A stretch of DNA of 64,000 nt from Modestobacter roseus. GTDB lineage: Bacteria > Actinomycetota > Actinomycetes > Mycobacteriales > Geodermatophilaceae. The translations under genes were made by a program, and so were the position numbers. Position 1 is the stretch's first letter. Every line of letters begins with the position of its first letter. Shown here piece after piece: positions 1 to 7,869 of this stretch. The stretch spans positions 4,092,001 to 4,156,000 of the forward strand of contig NZ_VLKF01000001.1 in the NCBI RefSeq assembly GCF_007994135.1. The letters are read 5' to 3'. The notes below the pieces were generated by a model that saw nothing but the letters and a program-made list of their open reading frames with translations, made no database searches and had not been told where the DNA came from.

Positions 1-1085
1 AGCTTCGGCACGATCGTGTAGACCACCGCCTGGCCCAGCTCGCCGTCCCGGACCGAGGGCAGCAGCCGCTCGACCGAGCCGGCCCCGGCCCCCACGAGGA
101 AGCGCATCGGCTCGGCGATCATCGCGTTGGCGACCTCGGTGTAGGGCTGCACGAACCGGAGGTAGCCGCTGCTGCCGGTCTGGCCGGTCTCGCCCACGCG
201 CTCCAGGAGCAGCGGGGCGACCGGGCTGACCAGCACGCCGAGGGCCAGCGCACCCAGGGTGACCAGGTGCACCGGCCGGATCAGCCACCAGGCCCGCACC
301 AGCACGAGCACCCCGGCGCACAGGAGCAGGATGATCCCGGTGCCCGAGACCGCGGAGAAGACCCCGGCGACGAGGACGACCACCTGCCACGACGGCGCCC
401 TGGAGACCACGGCCACGATCGCCCCCAGCGCGCAGAACTGGGAGAGGAACGAGGGCTCGAGGAACACGAAGGCGTTGCCCTTGTGCACGTCCGAGCCGTA
501 GGCCAGCGGGATGTTGGTGTTGTACGTCTGGGAGTAGAAGTCCCGCGGCAGGAGCTCGCCCAGGTAGTCGGTGTAGCTCCACAGCCCGACCAGCTGGGAG
601 GCCAGCTGCGCGACGCCGATGAGGGCGAAGACGACCATCACCAGCACGAAGTTGCGGGCCACCCGCTGCAGCGTCTCGGTGTGGCCCGGGCCCACCCGCA
701 GGGTCCAGAGCAGGTAGAGCGCGAGCAGCAGGCCCAGTGAGGTCACCGACACGGTGGCGCCGGTGACCGAGGCGACCACGGTGGCCGCCAGGCAGAGCAC
801 GGCGGCGAGCCCGAGCAGCTCGGCGCGCAGCTGGTCGACCCGGAAGAGGCCGCCGATCACCAGCAGGCCGACGACGCCGTAGGTCAGCAGGAGGCTCACC
901 TGCACCGGGCTCGCGCCGACCGGGATCAGCAGCCGCTGGGTGAGCAGGACGAGGACCAGCAGGGTGGTGGTGCCGCGGACGACCAGGTCGGCCGTGCGGT
1001 CCGCACCCCCGGGGTCGGTGGTGGTGGTCTCCGCCGGCAGCGCCGTGGGTCCGTCCGGGGGCGCGCTGCCCACGGTGCGTGTCAT
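1..1085 (-). CDS. Wzy/O-antigen ligase-like exopolysaccharide polymerase, partial
   Basis: The reading frame starts at ATG 1085 and stays open to the window edge, so the C-terminus is missing; 361 codons are present. A polar N-terminus of about 40 residues is followed by many hydrophobic membrane segments (for example LLVLVLLTQRLLIPVGA and VVGLLVIGGLF). A large loop near the middle contains HKGNAFVFLEPSFLSQF; the EPSFLS part resembles loops of bacterial polysaccharide polymerases. This fits an integral-membrane polymerase or ligase acting on undecaprenyl-linked glycans at the outer face of the membrane. It is divergent from the Wzz-like gene at 1271 and belongs to the exopolysaccharide locus. 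Polymerase and ligase cannot be told apart from this fragment. Confidence 0.72.
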   Translation of the reverse strand, partial: MTRTVGSAPPDGPTALPAETTTTDPGGADRTADLVVRGTTTLLVLVLLTQRLLIPVGASPVQVSLLLTYGVVGLLVIGGLFRVDQLRAELLGLAAVLCLAATVVASVTGATVSVTSLGLLLALYLLWTLRVGPGHTETLQRVARNFVLVMVVFALIGVAQLASQLVGLWSYTDYLGELLPRDFYSQTYNTNIPLAYGSDVHKGNAFVFLEPSFLSQFCALGAIVAVVSRAPSWQVVVLVAGVFSAVSGTGIILLLCAGVLVLVRAWWLIRPVHLVTLGALALGVLVSPVAPLLLERVGETGQTGSSGYLRFVQPYTEVANAMIAEPMRFLVGAGAGSVERLLPSVRDGELGQAVVYTIVPK

Positions 1086-1101
1086 GCCGTCCCCTCGAGC
1101 T

Positions 1102-1202
1102 CGCGGTCGTGTGTGACCCGATCGTGGTACACCGCCGCCGGTCGGGTCGAGCGCGCGGTCGTGTGTGACCCGATCGTGTACGTGGCCGCCGATCGGGGTC
1201 AC
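1102..1202. promoter_or_regulatory. Divergent promoter region with 25-bp direct repeat
   Basis: A 25-bp sequence with core GGTCGTGTGTGACCCGATCG occurs at 1102-1126 and again at 1154-1178, a 52-bp step (about five helical turns). A shorter inverted version, GATCGGGGTCAC, lies at 1191-1202. The copies sit between the divergent starts at 1085 and 1271. Equal helical phasing suggests a regulator bound to one DNA face controlling both genes; this is inference. Confidence 0.5.
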
Positions 1203-1270
1203 CCGTCCGACAGTGCGTGCAACGATTGTCGCGGGCCGGCACCGGGTCGGTGGTAGGAGGACGTCGTTCG

Positions 1271-2737
1271 GTGACCAGTTTGAGGGACGAGTCCCGCCCG
1301 GGGCACGGGTCCGTCGTCGCGAGCGCCCTGTGGCGGGGCCGCTGGCTGATCGGCGGTGCGGCTGTCGTGGCGGGCCTGCTGGGGGCGCAGTTGAGCGCCC
1401 TGCAGGACGAGAGCTACACGGCGGAGAGCCGGATGGTGCTCTCGGCGACCGCGAACTTCGACCCGCTGGGTGGGAACTCGGGCAACAACGCCGGCAGGTA
1501 CCTCGCCAACCAGATGGCGATCCTGGACTCGGAGCCGGTGCTGGAGCTGGTGGCCGAGCAGCTGGGCGGCGACGCCGACCCGACCGAGCTCGCCGAGGCG
1601 GTGAGCGTGGCGACGCTGGCCGACAGCGACGTCGTGGTGGTCTCCGCCACTGCCCCCACCGCCGAGCTGGCCGCGGCCCGGGCGGACGCGGTGACCGCCG
1701 CGTACCAGCAGTACGTCACCCAGCGGGTGCAGGAGATCGCGGACGCCGCGGCGGAGGCCGTCGCGCTCGACCTCGCTGCGGTCGCGGACGTCCGCACCCA
1801 GGCCGCGGTGTACGGCGACGGTGTCGCCGTCGCCGAGCCGGCGGCGGTGCCGACGTCCCCGACGGCGCCCAACCCGGTTCGCGACGGTGCGCTGCTGGCC
1901 GTCCTCGCGGCCCTGGTGGCCGCGGGGGTGGCGATCCTGCGCCGCGGCCGCGGGCCGGTCAGCGGTGTGCAGCTGGCCGAGGGCGCCGGTGCACCGCTGC
2001 TGGGCGAGGTCGACCTGTCGCTGACCCGCTCGGGCCGGCTGGAGCCGGTCGGGGAGGCGTTCGGGATGCCGCTGGTCGCGCTGGACTACGCCACGGACGG
2101 ACGCGCCGGCTCGGTCCTGGTCACCGAGCTCGACGACCGCGAGCTGGGCGGCGGGGTCGCGCTCGGGCTGGCCGCCTCGGCGGCGCGCACCCGGCGGGTG
2201 CTCGTCGTGGACGCCGACAGCGCGGGTCACCGGCTCACCCGGATGACCGGGGTGACCCGGCCGCAACGCCCGCTCGACGACCTGGTCGGTGGGGTGCCCG
2301 TCGACGAGGTCACCACCCGCTGGCCGGCCGGCGGGGACCACGTGGTCGACGTCGCGCGGCTGGGCACCAGTGCCCTCCGGACGCACGGTGGCCACACCGT
2401 GCTGCGCCGGTGCCTCGAGCAGCTGGCCGGCTCCTACGACCTGGTGCTGTTCACCGCGGGCCCGGTCTTCGCCGACCCGGTGGCCTTCGCGCTGCTCCGG
2501 GAGGCCGCGTCCGTCGTCCTGGTCGTGGACCGGCGCGCCGGCAAGCGGCTGCCCGCCGCCCTCGCCAGCTTCCGCTACCGGCTCCAGCTGGCCGACCGCG
2601 ACTGCGACGGCGTGATCGTCGCCCGGCAGCGCCGCTCCCGCGGCGCCTCGGGTTCCACCGCGGCCCCGGCGGAGCCGGTGGCGCCGCCGCGCCAGGCGGA
2701 CCCGGCACCCGAGGCCACGCCCGTCGCCCAGCGCTGA
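1271..2737 (+). CDS. Wzz-like polysaccharide co-polymerase with degenerate kinase domain
   Basis: The start is GTG 1271, chosen because AGGAGG at 1255-1260 lies 10 bases upstream; GTG 1217 is a weaker alternative. The 488-residue product has a short cytoplasmic tail, a membrane segment near residues 22-42, an extracytoplasmic chain-length-determinant domain (VLSATANFDPLGG, then a helical region), a second membrane segment near 205-222, and a C-terminal domain with the fold of bacterial tyrosine kinases. The strand RRVLVVDADS resembles a Walker A-prime motif, but no GxxGxGKT P-loop is visible and the C-terminus lacks a tyrosine cluster. It probably controls glycan chain length rather than phosphorylating proteins. 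It is paralogous to the gene at 4538. Confidence 0.8.
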   Translation: MTSLRDESRPGHGSVVASALWRGRWLIGGAAVVAGLLGAQLSALQDESYTAESRMVLSATANFDPLGGNSGNNAGRYLANQMAILDSEPVLELVAEQLGGDADPTELAEAVSVATLADSDVVVVSATAPTAELAAARADAVTAAYQQYVTQRVQEIADAAAEAVALDLAAVADVRTQAAVYGDGVAVAEPAAVPTSPTAPNPVRDGALLAVLAALVAAGVAILRRGRGPVSGVQLAEGAGAPLLGEVDLSLTRSGRLEPVGEAFGMPLVALDYATDGRAGSVLVTELDDRELGGGVALGLAASAARTRRVLVVDADSAGHRLTRMTGVTRPQRPLDDLVGGVPVDEVTTRWPAGGDHVVDVARLGTSALRTHGGHTVLRRCLEQLAGSYDLVLFTAGPVFADPVAFALLREAASVVLVVDRRAGKRLPAALASFRYRLQLADRDCDGVIVARQRRSRGASGSTAAPAEPVAPPRQADPAPEATPVAQR

Positions 2738-2765
2738 CCCACCCGCGCTGGTCCGTCCCACCAAC

Positions 2766-2804
2766 GAGGCCGCGCCCGTCGCTGCGAGCGACGGGCGCGG
2801 CCTC
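2766..2804. terminator. Perfect 18-bp stem hairpin
   Basis: Arms 2766-2783 and 2787-2804 are perfectly complementary with a three-base loop. The hairpin begins 29 bases after the stop of the Wzz-like gene and lies before the convergent beta-helix gene, so it can serve both strands. There is no T-run. Confidence 0.75.
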
Positions 2805-2810
2805 GTGTCG

Positions 2811-2880
2811 TGGTCCTCAGGCGGTGGTCCTCAGGCGGTGGTCCTCAGGCGGTGGTCCTCAGGCGGTGGCCCTCAGGGCG
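2811..2880. repeat. 14-bp tandem repeat, about five copies
   Basis: The unit TGGTCCTCAGGCGG repeats four times exactly (2811-2866), followed by one degenerate copy (2867-2880) and decaying sequence. It fills the space between the hairpin at 2766 and the end of the convergent gene at 2902. No coding role is apparent. Confidence 0.85.
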
Positions 2881-2901
2881 TTGGTACTGAGGTCGTGGTG
2901 G

Positions 2902-4180
2902 TCAGAGCTTGGCGCCGTCGACCAGCGCGACCGTGCGGCTGCTGCCGGCCACCCGGGCCACCGTGGGCAGCACCACGGAGCTGACGTTGCTCAGCTTCCA
3001 GGTGGAGACCAGTCCGTTCCGGTAACCGGGGGCGACCAGGTTGTCGGAGAGGTCGACGTTGCGCGGGGTCCCCTTGGGGCCGTCGTGCACGTGGAAGGTG
3101 TAGCCGCCGCCCATGATCGCGGTCTGGTTGATCCGGGCGTAGGGGATCGGCGAGGCGTCGGGCTTGATCAGCGTCGCCGACGTGTGCGCGCCGGTCATGT
3201 CGATGTAGGACCGGCTGAACGCGGAGCCGCCACCGATGGTCTGGATGCCGTCCTGGTGGTGCTCGCGCGGGTTGTCCGGCGCGACGCCGTGGATGTAGAC
3301 GTAGCTGCCGGTCACCGAGGACGCGTAGGCGCGGATGCCGTCGTTGTGACCGGTGATCTCCACCCGGGAGATCTCGACCTGGGACGAGCCGCGCGCGGTG
3401 AAGACCCCGACCATCTCGGTGTCGTTCTTCCCGTCGATCAGCAGGTTGCGGACGTCGACGCGTCCCCCCTCGATGGTCAGCTGCGCGTGGACGAGGGCGA
3501 ACTCCTGCAGCACGCAGGTGCAGTCGACCGAGAGGTCCGAGGTGACGGTCTTCCCGGCCAGCCGGTCGGCGTCGGCCTGGCTGCGGATCTTCCCGCCGCC
3601 GGTGGTGCCGCTGATCGTCCGGGTCGGCCCGGTGTTCGCGTCGAACCAGCTGCGCAGCACCCGGGTGTCACCGGTGCTCCAGGCCTGCGCCCACGCGTCG
3701 GCGTCCAGGTCCGCGTTCGCCGGGGTGGCGGGGCCGGCCGGCGCCGGCTCGGGGTGCCGGCCGAGGGGCGGCGGCCGGCGCGGGGGTCGAGGACGGCGCG
3801 GGCGCCGCGGCAGCCGCGGGTGCGGGTGCCGGCGTGCCAGGTGCGGTCGAGGAGGACCCGGGGACGGTGCCGGCCACGTCGGCCGGGACGGACTCCGGCG
3901 TGCCCGGTGCCGCGGCGGCCGTGCTCGAGGTGTCGGTGGCGCGCTGGTCGCCGGCGCGCGACTGATCGGTGCCGGTGCCGCTCTCGGTGCCGGCACCGCC
4001 GGGGACGGTGGGCGCGGACGCCGCCGGCGTCGGCGCCCCGGCGGTGATCCCGGCCGCCGCGGCCAGCGACTGCAGCCCACCGGTGGCCGCGGCCAGCGAG
4101 AGGAGGCAGGTGAGCAGGGCGGTGAGGAGCGCGGGGAAGCGGAGGCGTCTCGAGGACGAGAGGTTCCGGCGGCGGTGCAT
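2902..4180 (-). pseudogene. Secreted right-handed beta-helix protein, frameshifted
   Basis: The gene starts at ATG 4180 (AAAGG 9 bases upstream) with a signal peptide containing RFPALLTALLTCLLSLAAA, followed by a long Ala/Pro/Thr-rich linker. The C-terminal 270 residues are in another frame and form a repeat-rich domain (VRNLLIDGKNDTEMVGVF, then VEISRVEITGHNDGIRAYA) typical of pectate-lyase-like parallel beta-helices. Frames join near 3751-3754: removing one base from the GGGG run restores the smooth linker PAPEPAPAG. The span is 3n+1 bases, in agreement. The protein probably sits outside the cell and may cleave or bind the exopolysaccharide made by the neighbours; substrate is unknown. The break may be a sequencing error. 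Confidence 0.7.
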
Positions 4181-4537
4181 GGAGGAGCCTTTCGCAGGTT
4201 CTTCGGTGGCGTCGGGGGAGCGGCGCGACCGGCTGGGCCACGGCGGTGTGGCGCATCGGCGGGGGTGTGTCCGGCCCGGGGGGGAGCCGGCCCGGAGGCC
4301 GACGAGCAGACTCTGACATAAGCGGTGCGCATCGAAAAGGTCACGCTGAGTACCAGTCAGCCACCCCGTCACACCAGTCACACGAGCACCACCGGTCGAC
4401 TGCCGCCTGCCGATGAGGGGTCGACGGAGGGTCGGCCGGAGGTGCAGCGCCGTGCCGCTCGCGGGGCGGGCGCCGCGCGGATGACACAGTGGAGGGCCTG
4501 GGCGGCCCCCGACCCCGCCCCCGGCCCGAGGAGAACG
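4181..4537. other. Divergent intergenic region of the beta-helix and second Wzz-like genes
   Basis: No convincing gene lies here. On the minus strand GTGACC (4339-4344), an 18-base spacer and TATGTC (4315-4320) could be a promoter for the beta-helix gene. At 4371-4389 GTCACACCAGTCACACGAG gives two copies of GTCACAC, the complement of GTGTGAC found in the 25-bp repeats near 1102, so the two control regions may share a regulator. Both readings are tentative. Confidence 0.3.
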
Positions 4538-6037
4538 GTGCCCGAGCAGCCGAGCACGACCGGCTGGACGTCCGGCACGACCGGCCCGTCCCGGTGGACC
4601 CCGTCGCTGGGATCCGTCTGGCGCGCTCGCTGGTTCGTCGTGGGTGCCGCCGTGGTCGCCGGGGTCGGCGGCTACCTGGTCAGCCAGGACCAGCCGCCCA
4701 CGTACACGGCCGATACCCGGCTGGTGCTGTCCGCCAGCGAGGACTTCGAACCGCTGGGTGGCCGCGCCACCAACGACGCCTCGCGCTTCGTGGCGAACCA
4801 GGCCTCGATCCTGGGCGCGCCGCGGGTGTTGCAGGCCGCGGCCGACGAATTGGGCGACGGGACGACGCTGGGCGAGCTCGCGGAGGCCGTGACGGTGTCG
4901 GCGTCGGCCGAGAGCGACGTGCTGGTCGTCGAGGCCGTGGCCGGTGACGCGGAGGAGGCGGCCGCGCGGGCCGATGCGCTCGCCACCGCCTACGTCCAGT
5001 ACCGCGCCGCGCGCGTGGTCCAGGAGGCAGAAGCCGCGGTGGCCGTCACCACGGACCCCGCGACCGCCGACCAGATCCGGACCGCGGCGGTCGTCTACGG
5101 CGACGGCATCGCCCTGGTCGACCCGGCCGAGGCGCCCGGGTCCGCCTCCACCCCGCGCCCGCTGCGCACCGCCGTTGTGCTGGCCGTCCTGGCGGCGCTG
5201 GCCGCGGCGGCGCTGGCCGCGGCGGTGGGCCGCCGGGGGCCGATCACCGACGCCACCGTGCTGGTCCGCGCGGCGGGCGCGCCGGTGCTGGGCGCCGTCC
5301 CCCTGGCGCGTGGCGCCGGCTCCGGGGCGGCGAGCGGCTCCGAGGCGTTCGCGCTGACGGCGGTGGCGCTGGACTACGTCCGGCCACCCGGTGCGGGGTC
5401 GGTGCTGGTGACCGGCGTGACCGACGACAGCGGGACCGCCCCGGTGGTGCGCGGGCTGGCCCTCGCGGCGGCCGACCGCGGGCAGCGGGTGCTCGTCGTC
5501 GACGCCGAGGCGGGGCACCCGCTCGTGGGGCTCCTCCCCGGCACGGCGCCGGCGCCCCGCCTCGACGAGCTCGAGACGGACCGGGCGGAGGCCGGCGAGG
5601 CCACCGGGCGCGGGGTCGAGGCCGGGCGGCCGGGCATCCGGCTGGCAGTCCTGGACCGGCCCGCGGGCCGGGGGTCCGGTGAGGACGTCGTGCGCCGTCA
5701 GCTGGAGCGGGCAGCCGCCGACCAGGACCTGGTCCTGGTCTCCGCCGGCCCCCTCTCGCTCAGCTCGTCCGCCTTCGCCCTGCTGCGGCAGGCGGCCGCG
5801 GTCGTCGCGGTGATCGCCGTGACCGAGGACCCGGTCGCGCTCGGCGACGTGCGGGACCGGCTCGCGACCGCCGGCCGCCCGCTGACCGGGGTCGTCGTCA
5901 CCCGGGCCGCCGCCACGGGCCGGCGCGGGCGCTCCCGCCGGCGACGCCCGGTCGGAGGTGGCTCCCGGGCCGCCGGGGACGGCACCGGCGCGACGTCGGG
6001 CGACCTCGTCGGCCCGAGGAGGCGGGCGTCCACCTGA
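4538..6037 (+). CDS. Second Wzz-like polysaccharide co-polymerase
   Basis: The start is GTG 4538 with GAGGAGA at 4528-4534; the frame is open further upstream but without ribosome-site or coding character. The 499-residue product mirrors the 1271 gene: N-terminal membrane segment (WFVVGAAVVAGVGGYLV), the block LVLSASEDFEPLGG, a helical extracytoplasmic part, a second membrane segment, then a kinase-like domain with QRVLVVDAEAG but no P-loop. The C-terminus is Arg/Gly-rich. It presumably shares the role of chain-length control. Two divergent paralogues in one locus suggest two products or a hetero-oligomer. Confidence 0.8.
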   Translation: MPEQPSTTGWTSGTTGPSRWTPSLGSVWRARWFVVGAAVVAGVGGYLVSQDQPPTYTADTRLVLSASEDFEPLGGRATNDASRFVANQASILGAPRVLQAAADELGDGTTLGELAEAVTVSASAESDVLVVEAVAGDAEEAAARADALATAYVQYRAARVVQEAEAAVAVTTDPATADQIRTAAVVYGDGIALVDPAEAPGSASTPRPLRTAVVLAVLAALAAAALAAAVGRRGPITDATVLVRAAGAPVLGAVPLARGAGSGAASGSEAFALTAVALDYVRPPGAGSVLVTGVTDDSGTAPVVRGLALAAADRGQRVLVVDAEAGHPLVGLLPGTAPAPRLDELETDRAEAGEATGRGVEAGRPGIRLAVLDRPAGRGSGEDVVRRQLERAAADQDLVLVSAGPLSLSSSAFALLRQAAAVVAVIAVTEDPVALGDVRDRLATAGRPLTGVVVTRAAATGRRGRSRRRRPVGGGSRAAGDGTGATSGDLVGPRRRAST

Positions 6038-6220
6038 GGGGGTGACCTGCTCCACGCACCCGGCCCGGCCGGTGGCCTGTGGCAGCATCGAGGGCAGGAG
6101 TGGTGCGTGTCGCGGCCACGGAACACCCCGGGAGTGCTGCGTGGACCAGTCGCCTGCCCATGACCGGGTGCCCGGCGGTGGACCGTCGCGCCCCGCCTGT
6201 CCGGCCGGCCGGCGGGGCCG

Positions 6221-7564
6221 GTGAGCGGATCGGGGCCGGCGGGCAGCCCGCCGGGTCCGTCGCTCACCCCCGCGCCCGAGGCGGTCGCGAGCAGCCCGGA
6301 CGGTGCCCGGGCCCGCACCCGTCGGCGGGCGAGCTGGTCGCTGCTGGACCAGGTGCTGTCCAGCCTGGCCAACTTCGGGCTGACCATCGCGGTGGCGCGT
6401 GCGGTCGACGAGCAGCTGGGCGGCGTCTTCACCTACGCCTTCCTGGTGTTCACCCTCGTGATCGGCCTGACCCGGGCGGTGTCCACCGATCCGCTGGTCA
6501 TCCGGTTCAGTGCGGCCGGGGCGGCTGAGCGGGGGCGGGCCGCCGCCCAGGCGGCCGGCGCCAGCACCGCGATGGGGCTGGCCGCGGGAGCGGTCTGCCT
6601 CGCCGTCGGCCTGGTCCTGCGCGGTGACCTCGGGACGGCGCTGGCGCTGCTGCTGCTCGTGCTGCCCGGCCACCTCCTCCAGGACAGCTACCGCAGCGCG
6701 GCCTTCGCCGGCGGCGCGCCGCGGCGGGCCGCGCTGAACGACGGCGTTCGGGTGGTCGTGCAGTTCACCGGGATCGGCCTGTGCGTGGCCGCCGGCACCA
6801 CCGGGCTGACCGGCTACCTGGTCAGCTGGGCCGCCGGCGCATGGGCCGGTGCGGCGGTGGGCGCCGTGCAGTTCGGCCCGCCGGCGCTCCTGCGCGGGAG
6901 CCGGTCCTGGCTGCGGGACCACGCCGGGCTGAGCGCCCGGCTGGGCAGCGACTACCTGATCAACATGGGTGCGTTCACGGCGGCCACCTCGGTGCTCGCC
7001 GCGCTGCTGGGGTTCGCGGCCACCGGCGGGCTCCGGTTCGCCCAGACGGTGCTCGGACCGATCCAGGTGCTGTTCGGGGCGACGACGGCGTTCCTGGTGC
7101 CGATGCTCGCCCGCCGGCTGGCCAGCGGTGGGCCGACCTCCCTGCGCCGTCCCTCGGCCCTGGCGTCGCTGGCCTGCTTCGGCGTCAGCGCGACGGTCGT
7201 CGGCGTCCTGCTCCTGATCCCCGCGTCCTGGGGCCGGGAGCTGCTGGGGGCGTCCTGGGACGAGGCGCGGGCGGTCATGGCCGCCGTCGGGTGGAGCCAG
7301 TGTGTGAACGCGATCGCCATCGGGGGGTCTCTGGCGCTCAAGGCGATGGGCCGCGCCGACCTGCTGCTGCGGGTGACGGCGGTGCAGGCCCCGCTGATCC
7401 TCGGGCTCGGGGTGGGGGGCGGTGTCTGGCTGGGCATCGAGGGGGCCGCCTGGGGCATGGCCGTGGCGCAGACGGCCGGGTGCGCCACGGTGATGGCCCT
7501 GGCCTGGCGGGCGATGTCCCGGCGCGCGGCGCGCCGGTCGCCGGACACCCCCGCCCGTCACTGA
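6221..7564 (+). CDS. Wzx-like polysaccharide flippase
   Basis: This 447-residue integral-membrane protein has about 12-14 hydrophobic segments and the layout of the MOP/MATE exporter superfamily (WSLLDQVLSSLANFGLTIAVA at the first helix, split here over the helix entry). It would flip undecaprenyl-diphosphate-linked repeat units across the membrane. GTG 6221 is the only usable start near the conserved region, as an in-frame TGA lies at 6161; its ribosome site is weak. A short frame with a better site (GTG 6107 to TGA 6163) lies upstream. It is paralogous to the gene at 9772. Confidence 0.8.
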   Translation: MSGSGPAGSPPGPSLTPAPEAVASSPDGARARTRRRASWSLLDQVLSSLANFGLTIAVARAVDEQLGGVFTYAFLVFTLVIGLTRAVSTDPLVIRFSAAGAAERGRAAAQAAGASTAMGLAAGAVCLAVGLVLRGDLGTALALLLLVLPGHLLQDSYRSAAFAGGAPRRAALNDGVRVVVQFTGIGLCVAAGTTGLTGYLVSWAAGAWAGAAVGAVQFGPPALLRGSRSWLRDHAGLSARLGSDYLINMGAFTAATSVLAALLGFAATGGLRFAQTVLGPIQVLFGATTAFLVPMLARRLASGGPTSLRRPSALASLACFGVSATVVGVLLLIPASWGRELLGASWDEARAVMAAVGWSQCVNAIAIGGSLALKAMGRADLLLRVTAVQAPLILGLGVGGGVWLGIEGAAWGMAVAQTAGCATVMALAWRAMSRRAARRSPDTPARH

Positions 7565-7869
7565 AAGTATCGGCTCCGCTTCGAACTGTTGATTCCTTCC
7601 GTCGTCCGGGGGAATCCCCCGGGACGGACGTCGTCTCGCCGTGACGCACGGTGAGACCTGTGAGAGCGTCACAGCCGCTCCCGGGTCACCGGTGCCCCTG
7701 GAGTCCCGGCACAGGGACGGCTCGTGCCGGGGGTCCGTGGCGGCTCCTCGGTGGGGGGGTGTGGCGTCACTGCGGGCAGCGCGCCGGGGCGCGATGTCCC
7801 ACTCGCTCGACCGGGCCCGGCGGGAGATCGCACAGCCAGGACTCCGAGGGGATGGAGGACACCGCACCG
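7565..7869. other. Long leader/intergenic region before the glycosylphosphotransferase
   Basis: No gene is supported. Two dyads are visible: a 7-bp stem at 7606-7622 with loop AAT, which could end the flippase transcript, and GTGACGC (7641-7647) paired with GCGTCAC (7666-7672), enclosing GGTGAGACC that can pair again internally. The second could be an operator or a 5-prime RNA hairpin. Confidence 0.35.

Noticed and set aside
1165-4047. Very long open frames on the wrong strand or frame (also near 3668-7888, 27203-30607 and 39528-45080)
   Set aside because: They result from extreme GC content; they lack family motifs and overlap genes with clear motifs.
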